From JAVBSN01 sp031556525 (GTDB lineage Bacteria > Bacillota > Clostridia > Lachnospirales > Lachnospiraceae), in NCBI GenBank assembly GCA_031556525.1, contig JAVBSS010000013.1:1-64000 (forward strand): a DNA stretch of 64,000 nucleotides. Direction: 5' to 3'. Below the pieces are notes generated by a model. The model did no database searches, was not told where the DNA came from, and was given only the letters and a program-made list of their open reading frames with translations. The translations under genes were made by a program, and so were the position numbers. Positions 54,721 through 62,889 of the stretch are shown here, in pieces (within the stretch, counting starts at the first letter, position 1; each line of letters starts with the position of its first letter).

Positions 54721-54810
54721 TATACTCTGTATGCATTATTACTAAGCTCGATAATACAATCTTGTAATAACAGTATACTCTGTATGCATTATTACTAAGC
54801 TCGATAATAC
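54721..54810. repeat. Perfect 37-bp direct repeat upstream of rnfC
   Basis: The same 37 bases, beginning TATACTCTGTATGCATTATT and ending CTCGATAATAC, occur at 54721-54757 and 54774-54810, 53 bp apart start to start. A partly inverted relative at about 54814-54830 can pair with the nearer copy (AGTAATAAT/ATTATTACT, 9 bp plus 3 after a mismatch). The repeats are in the rnfC leader. They may be operators, an attenuator, or a simple duplication. No flanking coding sequence belongs to them. Confidence 0.8.
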
Positions 54811-54868
54811 CTCGCTAAGTAATAATAGTATAAATAATACTATAATCCTTTAGTTTTTACAACGTTCA

Positions 54869-55369
54869 TTAATCATCAAAACCTATATATTGTAGATTCT
54901 TAATCAAAATACCACTAACAATACCAATTATTATACCTGCAAACACACCACTAACAATCAACACAGGCATGTAATAAAATACATTTATATTATCTACCAC
55001 TATACATGCTACTATGATTTGTCCTATATTATGACACACAGCACCTATTGAACTAACACTAACAACACTTATAGATTTAATATTTTTAATCATAATCATT
55101 ACGATTATGCTAAATATAGTTCCTACGAGACCATATATAATAGTTGATAATCCTGAAAACATAAACCCCGATAATACAACTCGTGTAATGCTAATTATTA
55201 CCGCCTCTTTAATTCCTATTTTATACAACGCAATAATAGTAACGATATTTGCTAATCCTATTTTAATTCCCGGAATAGATGCATTAATTGGTATAAGAAC
55301 TTCTAGATAACTTAATATAAGTGCCAAACCTATAAACATTCCACATAGAGCTATTTTTTTATTTTTCAC
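54869..55369 (-). CDS. Gx transporter / HepS-like membrane protein
   Basis: About 166 residues with five or so membrane segments and the pattern IALCGMFIGLALILSYLEVLIP and PGIKIGLANIVTIIALY, matching the Gx-transporter family once named heptaprenyl diphosphate synthase component I. It co-occurs with NusG-like and ApbE genes in flavinylation clusters, so transport of a flavin or isoprenoid precursor has been proposed; the substrate is unproven. A GTG at 55369 with AGGAT about nine bases upstream is preferred; another GTG at 55378 is too close to it. Confidence 0.82.
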   Translation of the reverse strand: MKNKKIALCGMFIGLALILSYLEVLIPINASIPGIKIGLANIVTIIALYKIGIKEAVIISITRVVLSGFMFSGLSTIIYGLVGTIFSIIVMIMIKNIKSISVVSVSSIGAVCHNIGQIIVACIVVDNINVFYYMPVLIVSGVFAGIIIGIVSGILIKNLQYIGFDD

Positions 55370-55412
55370 TATGTTCACATCCTAATCTTAATGTATGTTA
55401 TAATGCTGATTT

Positions 55413-55754
55413 CTATTGAATCTCAATTACAAATTTATGTGGCAAACATATTATAGTCTCACCACTCTTTGATATATGTCTATGATTAACACATATTTTA
55501 TCTTTGCAACTCGCATCCTCTACATATACTTCCCCATCTCTAATAACAAGTATATTACTATTATCATCAACAATTATTTCGTCTTGTATACTATCATATA
55601 TATTATATTCTGCATATATTTGTCCATCAATATATACAACCACTTTACATCCATCTTTCTCAACAAAGATCTTTAATATAAAAAAACCTATACATCCTAT
55701 AATTAATAAAATGATTACTACATATATATCACCTTTTTTAAATATATTCTTCAT
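55413..55754 (-). CDS. NusG domain II-type membrane protein
   Basis: 113 residues: one membrane segment near 10-30 and an outer beta-rich domain with ASCKDKICVNHRHISKSGETIICLPHKFVIEI. That pattern (CxxxxCxxH then CLPHK) matches the NusG_II family found beside Rnf and FMN-transferase genes in Clostridia. It is not NusG itself. It is positioned between apbE and the Gx transporter with AAGGA before ATG 55754. Confidence 0.85.
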   Translation of the reverse strand: MKNIFKKGDIYVVIILLIIGCIGFFILKIFVEKDGCKVVVYIDGQIYAEYNIYDSIQDEIIVDDNSNILVIRDGEVYVEDASCKDKICVNHRHISKSGETIICLPHKFVIEIQ

Positions 55755-55757
55755 ACA

Positions 55758-56801
55758 TCATTCCTTTACTTCATATCCTGTTGCCTTAATTTCAAATATA
55801 GATTTAAGCCCATCAGTTACATATATTTCATCGTCTTCAGTTACGAATATAGCTTCAGCATTATATTTTTCTAATAAGTCCATACTCTTTTTCATTCCTA
55901 ACACTATACAAACTGTAGAGAGTCCATCACTATATAATCCATCATCACATACAATGGTTACAGAAACCAACCCTGAATCTGACGGATATCCTGTTTTACC
56001 ATCTAATATATGATGGTATCTAATCTCATCTTGAACAAAATACTTTTCATATACCCCCGATGTTGATATAAAATTAGTACCACTAAGGGTAATAACACCT
56101 AAAACATCACCTTCACTACCCTTAGGATCTCTTATAGCAACTTTCCATTCCCCATTAGGTTTATTTCCATAGGTTAGTATGCTGCCTCCTACTGCCACTA
56201 CAGCCGCATCTACATCACTATTTTTCAGTATAGCCAATACTTCATCGCATGCTATCCCTTTCCCTACAGCGCCCATATCTAATTTTGTTTCTTTACTAAG
56301 TATTATACTAGTATTATCTATTAATTTTATATTTTTATAATTAATCTTATTTAATACTTCACTAAGTTCATCTTCGCTTGGTACATTAGGAGAATCACTT
56401 TCTATTCCCCATAGTTCAACTAAAGGTCTTATCGTAGGATCTAAGCCACCCTCACTATCTCTAGCCAGTTCATTTACTTTACACAAATATACATACAATT
56501 TTTCACTTATCGGATATTCTATATCTGCTTGTGCATAGTTATTTATTGCATATATCTCTGAGTCTGATTTTCTCCAAGATATTGTATCATTCTCCAATGC
56601 CGAAATATCATCTCTAATCTTCGCCATAACATCTTCTGCATCATTTCCATAAATATCTTGAGTTACAACCGTACCCATTATGAAATCTATCGAGTTGGTT
56701 TCTTTATTATTGGTGTCTATATAATATTTAGAACACATATATATACTTAGACTTAAAAATAACGCTATAAATATTAAAAGTATTACTTTTTTCATAATCA
56801 T
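55758..56801 (-). CDS. apbE: FAD:protein FMN transferase ApbE
   Basis: 347 residues. An N-terminal anchor (VILLIFIALFLSLSIYMC, possibly a lipoprotein) places it outside the membrane. Core motifs IDFIMGTVVTQDIYG, DMGAVGKGIACDEV and HHILDGKTGYPSDSG bind FAD and metal. It attaches FMN to threonines of RnfG and RnfD, both encoded downstream. No strong ribosome site is seen at the first ATG; the second ATG two codons later is an alternative. The leader is unusually long. Confidence 0.93.
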   Translation of the reverse strand: MIMKKVILLIFIALFLSLSIYMCSKYYIDTNNKETNSIDFIMGTVVTQDIYGNDAEDVMAKIRDDISALENDTISWRKSDSEIYAINNYAQADIEYPISEKLYVYLCKVNELARDSEGGLDPTIRPLVELWGIESDSPNVPSEDELSEVLNKINYKNIKLIDNTSIILSKETKLDMGAVGKGIACDEVLAILKNSDVDAAVVAVGGSILTYGNKPNGEWKVAIRDPKGSEGDVLGVITLSGTNFISTSGVYEKYFVQDEIRYHHILDGKTGYPSDSGLVSVTIVCDDGLYSDGLSTVCIVLGMKKSMDLLEKYNAEAIFVTEDDEIYVTDGLKSIFEIKATGYEVKE

Positions 56802-56876
56802 ATATGATATATTTGTTAAAATATATCTAATATCTCCTTATCATTTAATTGAATATTATTAAATCACTCATTTAAT

Positions 56877-56896
56877 CTACGCTCACAAGAGCATAG
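56877..56896 (-). other. Eight-base-pair hairpin in the apbE leader
   Basis: CTATGCTC and GAGCGTAG (one G-U pair) flank the tetraloop TTGT. It is the most GC-rich short element in an otherwise AT-rich leader. It is not followed by T residues, so it is not a terminator. A role in RNA stability or regulation is possible. Confidence 0.4.
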
Positions 56897-57126
56897 CATC
56901 ACTATTTTAAAATATTAGTTGATATATTACAAGCATTATAAAGTCAACCTATACAAAAAATAATATTTATTTTGTGAATTTTAGCAGATAAATATTTTTT
57001 TCTAATTTATCACTAGACAAATCAACAAATATGTATTATTATAGCATAAGTGTCGATGTAAATCACACATTCATTCACATATGGTATCTCATACTTTCTT
57101 TGTAAAGTATATAGATATATACCCCA

Positions 57127-57160
57127 CGTGACAGATTCCCCCCCTAAATTATCTGTCACG
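57127..57160. promoter_or_regulatory. Ten-base inverted repeat with a homopolymer run in its loop
   Basis: CGTGACAGAT (57127-57136) and ATCTGTCACG (57151-57160) are a perfect inverted repeat spaced by 14 bases that hold seven consecutive C on the plus strand. It is just downstream of the fab terminator. It lacks a T tract and could be a regulator site for apbE-rnf. Arm spacing is wide for a simple dimer. Confidence 0.45.
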
Positions 57161-57170
57161 AACCCTTTAA

Positions 57171-57206
57171 AAAGGCAGGTTTAAGTCGTAACTTAACCCT
57201 GCCTTT
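57171..57206 (-). terminator. Terminator of the fab operon
   Basis: AAAGGCAGG and CCTGCCTTT form a nine-base GC-rich stem, continued after one mismatch by CTTAA/TTAAG, around a six-base loop; T residues follow on the minus strand. It is 22 bp after the last gene of the operon. Confidence 0.85.
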
Positions 57207-57227
57207 CCCTTTTGTATTTTTAGCATT

Positions 57228-57971
57228 TTAATTTTGTGTAAATATATCTATTAACGCCTTATCCTCGTCAACCCTATCCCTAATTTTACATAGTTTATCA
57301 TTACAATTAGCACATTTCAAATTACTATTTGCTTTCTCATAAAATCTTTCAGGATATTTAGCATATCTATACTCCCAGACTATAAGTAGCACCAATGCAT
57401 ATACAACAAGGCTTATAGAATAGAGATTTCTCACAAATATTAACGGTGTGACCATCATTATACTGTCCCATGCAAATATTCTACATACAGCGCAACATCT
57501 ATTTCGCATAATAAACACTTGAAATGGGCAAAAAAACAACACACATATCAAATCACTCAAATAGTACAATAATGCCTGCATAACAAGTTCTGGTATTCCG
57601 ATTATATCTGCATAATACATAATACCAAAAACACTATTAACTAGTATCCATATTACAAGTACCCATACTGCACCTATATTTTTTTGTTTGAAATATGCTT
57701 CTCTCTCTTCTACATCATATTCCTCATTAGTCGAAATATAGTTGTTTCTATATTGTTTTCCACAACCTATACTGGTCTTAGCCTTAGGATTACTATGTAT
57801 AATCATTTCAATTATAAATATTACCCATAATATACAAACTGTCCACATGAAATTATTCGATATGTTAAACTTAGTAAAATCTAACATATTTTTATCCATA
57901 ACGTAAATTACGAGAGCAACTATAAATACAATTGCTCTCATAACAAATTTTCTAAAATAATGTTTATACAT
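57228..57971 (-). CDS. Membrane protein of unknown function at the end of the fab operon
   Basis: 247 residues, about six hydrophobic segments. RNRCCAVCRIFAWDSIMMVTPLIF in the second half is the most distinctive region, and the cytoplasmic tail has CANCNDKLC (CxxCx4C), both candidates for metal binding. I do not recognise a family name. It starts 4 bp after fabZ (AGGAT before ATG 57971) and ends at the operon terminator, so it is co-transcribed with fatty-acid genes. A role in envelope lipids is inference from context only. Confidence 0.7.
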   Translation of the reverse strand: MYKHYFRKFVMRAIVFIVALVIYVMDKNMLDFTKFNISNNFMWTVCILWVIFIIEMIIHSNPKAKTSIGCGKQYRNNYISTNEEYDVEEREAYFKQKNIGAVWVLVIWILVNSVFGIMYYADIIGIPELVMQALLYYLSDLICVLFFCPFQVFIMRNRCCAVCRIFAWDSIMMVTPLIFVRNLYSISLVVYALVLLIVWEYRYAKYPERFYEKANSNLKCANCNDKLCKIRDRVDEDKALIDIFTQN

Positions 57972-57974
57972 ATT

Positions 57975-58400
57975 TTATCCTATCATAAATGTAATCTCAG
58001 CTCTACATACCATCTTACCATTAACACTAGCTGTTGCTTCTCCTACACCTATTGGTCCTTTTACTTTAACTATTTCACACTCTAGATCTAATTTATCACC
58101 AGGTACTACTTTACCTCTAAATTTCGCCTTGTCAACTCCACCTAAAAATCCTATTTTGCCTTTATTTTCTGGAAGACTAAGCATAGCAATTGCACCTAAT
58201 TGTGCAAGTGCTTCTATTTGAAGTACTCCTGGCATAACTGGTTCTCCAGGAAAATGTCCCGCAAAGAAAGGCTCATTATATGTAACATTTTTATAGCCTG
58301 TTATCTTAACTCCTGGTTCATAATCAGTAACTCTATCCACTAATAGAAATGGTTGTCTATGTGGAATTATATCCATTATTTCTTTAATATTTAACTCCAT
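57975..58400 (-). CDS. fabZ: 3-hydroxyacyl-ACP dehydratase FabZ
   Basis: 141 residues. The hot-dog fold has the active-site motif FAGHFPGEPVMPGVLQIEALAQLGA with catalytic histidine and glutamate, normal for FabZ. It removes water from 3-hydroxyacyl-ACP in elongation. It follows fabF in the same operon and has a normal length. Confidence 0.97.
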   Translation of the reverse strand: MELNIKEIMDIIPHRQPFLLVDRVTDYEPGVKITGYKNVTYNEPFFAGHFPGEPVMPGVLQIEALAQLGAIAMLSLPENKGKIGFLGGVDKAKFRGKVVPGDKLDLECEIVKVKGPIGVGEATASVNGKMVCRAEITFMIG

Positions 58401-58444
58401 AACTACTCCTAACTATATAATTATAGTATTATAATTAATTTTAT

Positions 58445-59686
58445 CTAGTCAACATATTTCTTTAATGCTAATGTTGCGTTGTGACCACCGAATCCAAGTG
58501 AATTAGTTATACATACATTAACATCTTGCTTAATTCCTGCATCTTTAACGTAATTAATACCTTCTTCTAACTCTTCATCAATATTTACTAAACCTACATT
58601 TTGGTGAATGTATCCATCTTCTATTGATTTGACACAAGCAATGAATTCTACACCACCAGCTGCTCCTAGTAAATGCCCTACCATTGACTTAGTTGAACTT
58701 ACTGCTAATCCGTTAGCTGCATCTCCAAATGCTTTTCTAATTGCTCTTGATTCAAATAAATCATTGTGATGTGTACTTGTACCATGTGCATTAATATAAT
58801 CAACTTCTTCTGGCTTAATATTTGCTTCGTTAAGAGCAAATGTCATAGCTGCTGCTGCACCTGAACCATCTTCCATTGGTGATGTAATATGGTATGCATC
58901 TGATGTACAACCATATCCAACAAGTTCACAAAGGATATTAGCTCCTCTTGCTTTAGCATGCTCTAATTCTTCAAGTACTACAATACCAGCACCTTCACCA
59001 AGAACAAATCCATCTCTATCTTTATCAAAAGGAATTGATGCTCTACTAGCATCATCTGTTGTGTTTAATGCGTTAAGTGCTGCAAATCCACCTATACCAA
59101 TTGGAGTTACTGTACTTTCTGTACCACCACAAACCATTACGTCTGCATCTCCAAATTGAATAGTTCTATAACCTTCACCAATCGAATTAGTACCTGTAGC
59201 ACAAGCTGTTACTACATTAATACTCTTTCCATTTAATCCAAAGTATATAGCTACATTTCCAGCAGCCATGTTAGTAATCATCATTGGTACTAATAGAGGT
59301 GCAATACGATTAGGTCCTTTATCAAGTACTTTAGCATAGTTTTGTTCCATAGCACTCAAACTACCTACTCCAGCACCAACTGAAGTTCCAACTCTATATG
59401 GATCTTCCTTAGTCATATCAAGTCCTGATTGCTCTATAGCCTCTTTAGCTGCTACTACTGCATATTGAGAAAATAATTCCATTCTCTTTGCTGCTTTAAA
59501 ATCAATATAATCCTTAGCTACAAAACCTTTTACTTCTGCTGCTAGAGATGCTTTATATTCTGTAGCATCAAATCTAGTAATAGGACCTATACCAGCCTTA
59601 CCTTCTTTAACACTATTCCAAAATTCGTCTACATTTAATCCTATAGGTGTTACTGCACCCATGCCTGTTACTACTACTCGTCTCAT
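58445..59686 (-). CDS. fabF: 3-oxoacyl-ACP synthase II FabF
   Basis: 413 residues, KAS II. Catalytic cysteine lies in NVVTACATGTNSIG, the first histidine in YINAHGTSTHHND and the second in STKSMVGHLLGAAGG. It condenses malonyl-ACP with growing acyl-ACP. It starts 16 bp after fabG with AAGGGG before ATG 59686. Confidence 0.97.
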   Translation of the reverse strand: MRRVVVTGMGAVTPIGLNVDEFWNSVKEGKAGIGPITRFDATEYKASLAAEVKGFVAKDYIDFKAAKRMELFSQYAVVAAKEAIEQSGLDMTKEDPYRVGTSVGAGVGSLSAMEQNYAKVLDKGPNRIAPLLVPMMITNMAAGNVAIYFGLNGKSINVVTACATGTNSIGEGYRTIQFGDADVMVCGGTESTVTPIGIGGFAALNALNTTDDASRASIPFDKDRDGFVLGEGAGIVVLEELEHAKARGANILCELVGYGCTSDAYHITSPMEDGSGAAAAMTFALNEANIKPEEVDYINAHGTSTHHNDLFESRAIRKAFGDAANGLAVSSTKSMVGHLLGAAGGVEFIACVKSIEDGYIHQNVGLVNIDEELEEGINYVKDAGIKQDVNVCITNSLGFGGHNATLALKKYVD

Positions 59687-59702
59687 AACTTAATTCCCCT
59701 TT

Positions 59703-60443
59703 TTATATTGTCATACCGCCATCAACACCAATAACTTGTCCAGTTATGTATGAAGCATTGTCAGATGCTAAGAATAATGCAAGATTTGCAACATCCTTAG
59801 TTTCACCTAGTTTCTTAAGAGCAATACGTGAAGAAACTTGCTCTTTTGCTTCGTCTGTCATGGCATCTGTCATCTCTGTTGCTATAAATCCTGGTGCTAT
59901 TGCATTTACAGTAATTCCTCTTGAACCAAGTTCCTTAGCTGTAGCTTTTGTTAAACCAATAATTCCTGCCTTTGATGCAGCATAATTTATTTGTCCACCA
60001 TTACCATATACACCAACAACCGAAGATAAATTAATTATTCTTCCTGATTTTTGTTTAAGCATCTGTCTAGTTATATGCTTAATGCAGTTAAATGTTCCCT
60101 TTAGATTAATATCAAGAACACTATCATAATCTGCTTCACTCATGCCCATTAATAATCCGTCTTTTGTTATTCCAGCATTATTTACTAAAATATTTAAAGA
60201 GCCATGAGTTTTTGTTATATATTTCATCATTTCACTAACTGCTTCGTAGTCTGCTACGTTACATTGATATGCCTCTGCTTTACCACCAGCATTTGTTATC
60301 TCTGCAACTACGTTGTCAGCTAATTCTTTATTTCCACTATAATTAACAATAACTGTAGCGCCATTTGCACCATAAGTTAATGCTATTTCTTTACCAATTC
60401 CTCTACTTGCACCTGTAACAAGTGCTACTTTTCCACTTAACAT
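59703..60443 (-). CDS. fabG: 3-oxoacyl-ACP reductase FabG
   Basis: 246-residue short-chain dehydrogenase. The NADP-binding TGASRGIGKEIA, NNAG and the Ser-Tyr-Lys triad (NLSSVVGVYGNGGQINYAASKAG) are all present. It reduces 3-oxoacyl-ACP. AAGGAGGG precedes ATG 60443. The enoyl reductase needed for the last step of the cycle is not in this cluster. Confidence 0.97.
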   Translation of the reverse strand: MLSGKVALVTGASRGIGKEIALTYGANGATVIVNYSGNKELADNVVAEITNAGGKAEAYQCNVADYEAVSEMMKYITKTHGSLNILVNNAGITKDGLLMGMSEADYDSVLDINLKGTFNCIKHITRQMLKQKSGRIINLSSVVGVYGNGGQINYAASKAGIIGLTKATAKELGSRGITVNAIAPGFIATEMTDAMTDEAKEQVSSRIALKKLGETKDVANLALFLASDNASYITGQVIGVDGGMTI

Positions 60444-60455
60444 AATACCCTCCTT

Positions 60456-61382
60456 CTATAATCCTAATGCTTCTTTTACTTTTTCTAAATCTTCGTACTT
60501 GTCAACATTAAGGACTTTTACTTCTTTGTTAATTTTTTTAGCGAAGGATGTTAATGTCTTTCCTGGTCCTATCTCAATAAATGTATCAATTCCATATTCA
60601 ATCATAGATTCAAAACATTGTTGCCATTTTACAGATGAATATACTTGAGTCTCTAATAAAGTGCTTACTTTATCAACAGAATCTACAAATCCACCAGTAA
60701 CATTTGATACATAAGGTATCTTCATTTCATTTATAGACACATTCTTTAATTCTTCACCAAGCTTATCTCCTGCTCCTTTTAACATAGGAGAATGGAAAGG
60801 TCCACTTACATTTAACATAATTACTCTCTTTGCACCAGCTTCTTTAAGAGGTTCTTCACATAGTTTAACAGCCTCTACTTCTCCTGATATAACTATTTGA
60901 CCTGGACAATTGTAATTAGCAATCTGTACTATCCCATCAACTTTTGAACATATATCCTCTATAATTGTTGCATCTAGCCCTAATACTGCCGCCATAGCAC
61001 CCTGACCTACTGGAACTTCATCTTGCATGTAAATTCCACGTTTTCTAACTACCTTACATGCCTCTTCAAAATCCATAACGCCTGCTGCTACAACTGCACC
61101 ATATTCACCTAAACTAAGACCTCCAGCCGCTACTGGCTCGATTCCTAATTCTTTTACAGCTGCCATCATTGCAACTTCTGTTGTTAGCATAGCAATCTGT
61201 GTGTATTCAGTTATATTAAGATTATCGTTTTCTTCAAAACAAAGTGCTGGCAAATCAAGTCCTGTAGCTTCAGAAGCTATATCAAATAGTCTCTTGCTTT
61301 CTTGACTATTCTCATAGAATTCTTTACCCATTCCTATATATTGTGCACCCTGACCTGGGAAAATAAATGCAATTTTGTTCAT
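60456..61382 (-). CDS. fabD: Malonyl-CoA:ACP transacylase FabD
   Basis: 308 residues. The nucleophile Ser90 is in GGLSLGEYGAV, and the histidine lies in VSGPFHSPML. Start FIFPGQGAQYIGMGKEF is typical. It loads malonyl onto ACP. TTGGAGG precedes ATG 61382. It directly follows acpP, where many clostridial operons instead have fabK first. Confidence 0.96.
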   Translation of the reverse strand: MNKIAFIFPGQGAQYIGMGKEFYENSQESKRLFDIASEATGLDLPALCFEENDNLNITEYTQIAMLTTEVAMMAAVKELGIEPVAAGGLSLGEYGAVVAAGVMDFEEACKVVRKRGIYMQDEVPVGQGAMAAVLGLDATIIEDICSKVDGIVQIANYNCPGQIVISGEVEAVKLCEEPLKEAGAKRVIMLNVSGPFHSPMLKGAGDKLGEELKNVSINEMKIPYVSNVTGGFVDSVDKVSTLLETQVYSSVKWQQCFESMIEYGIDTFIEIGPGKTLTSFAKKINKEVKVLNVDKYEDLEKVKEALGL

Positions 61383-61408
61383 AAGTTTCCATCCTCCAAA
61401 TTAATATC

Positions 61409-61642
61409 TTATAGCTCTACACCTTTAGCAGTTAAATAATCAACGATGTCTTTAACAGTTACGATTGACTCTAAATCATCTGAAGGAATCTCTACATCAT
61501 ATTCTTCTTCTAAAGCCATAACTAACTCAAATAAGTCTAAAGAATCTGCTTCTAAATCCTCTTTGAAATTAGACTCCATTTTAACTTCTGATACCTCAAC
61601 ATTAAGTTGCTCTGCAATAATCTCTGCGATTTTCTCTAACAT
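61409..61642 (-). CDS. acpP: Acyl carrier protein
   Basis: 77 residues, acidic. Ser34 in EADSLDLFELVMALEE is the 4'-phosphopantetheine attachment site. It carries growing acyl chains for all Fab enzymes of the operon. AAAGGAG precedes ATG 61642. Confidence 0.97.
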   Translation of the reverse strand: MLEKIAEIIAEQLNVEVSEVKMESNFKEDLEADSLDLFELVMALEEEYDVEIPSDDLESIVTVKDIVDYLTAKGVEL

Positions 61643-61697
61643 AATATTTCTCCTTTTTTGTTTATAAATTATATATTCATTCTACTTTGTAGAATAA

Positions 61698-62660
61698 TTA
61701 CCATTCAATTAGTTGTGCACCCCAAGTAAGTCCGCCACCAAATCCACATAATACAATTTTGTCGCCTTCTTCTAACATGCCTGCTCTATTCATATCATCT
61801 AATAATATAGGAATAGATGCACTAGATGTATTTCCACAATGAGCTATATTTGACGGGAATTTTTCTGTATCAACACCTAATTTATGTGCTACTGATTCAA
61901 TAATTCTCTTATTAGCTTGATGCAATACAAAATACTTCACTTCATCCTTAGTGCAATTATTTTGCTCTAATAATAATTCTATACATGCAGGAACTTTACG
62001 TACTGCAAACTTAAGAATATCTCCACCTATCATCTCTATATAATGTTTCTCTTCATGCTTCTTAACTAAGAAATTTCTAGTAGAACGATCTTTACATTTT
62101 AGTGACATTCCCTTACTACCATCACTTCTAGTAACAGCACCAATTATACCATGATCACTCTTAGTAACTATAGCTGCACCTGCTCCATCTGCAAATAGTA
62201 TACAAGTATTTCTATCTTTCCAATCTACAAGTTTTGATAATGTTTCTGAACCAATAACCAATATAGTTTTTGCCATGCCTGATGTAATAAATGCATCTGC
62301 TGTATGAAGTGCATATACAAAACCTGAACATGCTGCATTAAGATCAAAACAAGTTGCATTAGTTGCCCCAACATTCGCTTGAACTATACAAGACATACTT
62401 GGAGTAGCCCTCTCTGCTGATAGTGTAGCAAGTAATATCATATCTATATCTTTCGGATCGATATTTGCATTCTCAATTGCCGCCAATGATGCCTCTGTTG
62501 CCATAGTGCTTGTAGTATCATCTGTACATATATGACGTTCTTTTATACCAACTTTTTCTTGAATCCATTCATCTGATGTACTAACTAATTTCTCTAATTC
62601 TTTGTTATCCACAATGTTTGGCGGAAGATAACTTCCTGTTCCTATAATTCTTGTAGCCAT
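61698..62660 (-). CDS. fabH: 3-oxoacyl-ACP synthase III FabH
   Basis: 320 residues, KAS III, which starts fatty-acid synthesis from acyl-CoA. Catalytic Cys111 lies in NAACSGFVYAL, the histidine in YFVLHQANKRI and the asparagine in HCGNTSSASIP. It is the first gene of the fab operon, with a strong promoter and a FabT-like palindrome in the leader. GAGG precedes ATG 62660. Confidence 0.97.
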   Translation of the reverse strand: MATRIIGTGSYLPPNIVDNKELEKLVSTSDEWIQEKVGIKERHICTDDTTSTMATEASLAAIENANIDPKDIDMILLATLSAERATPSMSCIVQANVGATNATCFDLNAACSGFVYALHTADAFITSGMAKTILVIGSETLSKLVDWKDRNTCILFADGAGAAIVTKSDHGIIGAVTRSDGSKGMSLKCKDRSTRNFLVKKHEEKHYIEMIGGDILKFAVRKVPACIELLLEQNNCTKDEVKYFVLHQANKRIIESVAHKLGVDTEKFPSNIAHCGNTSSASIPILLDDMNRAGMLEEGDKIVLCGFGGGLTWGAQLIEW

Positions 62661-62703
62661 AAACGAACCTCAACTTCCATATAAATATTTTGTCGGAAAA
62701 TTG

Positions 62704-62716
62704 TTTGATAATCAAA
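62704..62716. promoter_or_regulatory. FabT-like palindrome in the fabH leader
   Basis: TTTGATAATCAAA is a 13-bp palindrome with one central base, flanked by T-rich and A-rich sequence. Streptococcal FabT (MarR family) binds sites of the form TTTGATTATCAAA upstream of fab genes. It lies about 20 bp downstream of the -10 element, where a bound repressor would block transcription. No fabT is in the window. The match is strong, the regulator is inferred. Confidence 0.65.
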
Positions 62717-62736
62717 ATATTTTTCCATCAAAGAAA

Positions 62737-62765
62737 ACTATAACCAAAAAATAGCATATTGTCAA
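62737..62765 (-). promoter_or_regulatory. Promoter of the fab operon
   Basis: Minus-strand -35 TTGACA (62760-62765) and -10 TATAGT (62737-62742) are 17 bp apart. It is the closest to consensus of all promoters seen here. It gives a leader of about 70 nt before fabH. Confidence 0.85.
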
Positions 62766-62798
62766 CTTTTTTTATAAACCTAATAAATATCAAAAATA

Positions 62799-62831
62799 AA
62801 AGCTAGTTGCACCCAATTTGCCACTAGCTTT
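62799..62831 (-). terminator. Terminator after the CobW-type GTPase genes
   Basis: AAAGCTAGT and ACTAGCTTT form a nine-base stem, extended by GC after one mismatch, around a nine-base loop; TTTATTTTT follows on the minus strand. It separates the GTPase pair from the fab operon. Confidence 0.82.
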
Positions 62832-62889
62832 GTTAATATAATATATGACCAAATAAATTTTATAAATATTTAATAAATATCACTCTTTA

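Larger units (their letters stand above)
56802..57227. other. 426-bp intergenic region upstream of apbE
   Basis: This gap follows the fab operon. It contains a terminator (57171-57206), an inverted repeat (57127-57160), an extended -10 TGCTATAAT on the minus strand (57038-57046), and a small hairpin at 56877-56896. If the -10 is used, apbE has a leader of about 230 nt. No open frame or known riboswitch core was recognised. The rest is strongly AT-rich. Confidence 0.6.

Noticed and set aside
54721..54810. Direct repeats considered as a CRISPR remnant
   Set aside because: Only two copies, a 16-bp spacer that is too short, and no cas genes nearby.
54721..54830. Same repeats considered as mobile-element ends
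   Set aside because: No transposase, no terminal inverted repeat pair and no target duplication can be seen.
56802..57170. FMN or c-di-GMP riboswitch upstream of apbE
   Set aside because: None of the conserved core motifs of these riboswitches were recognised on the minus strand.
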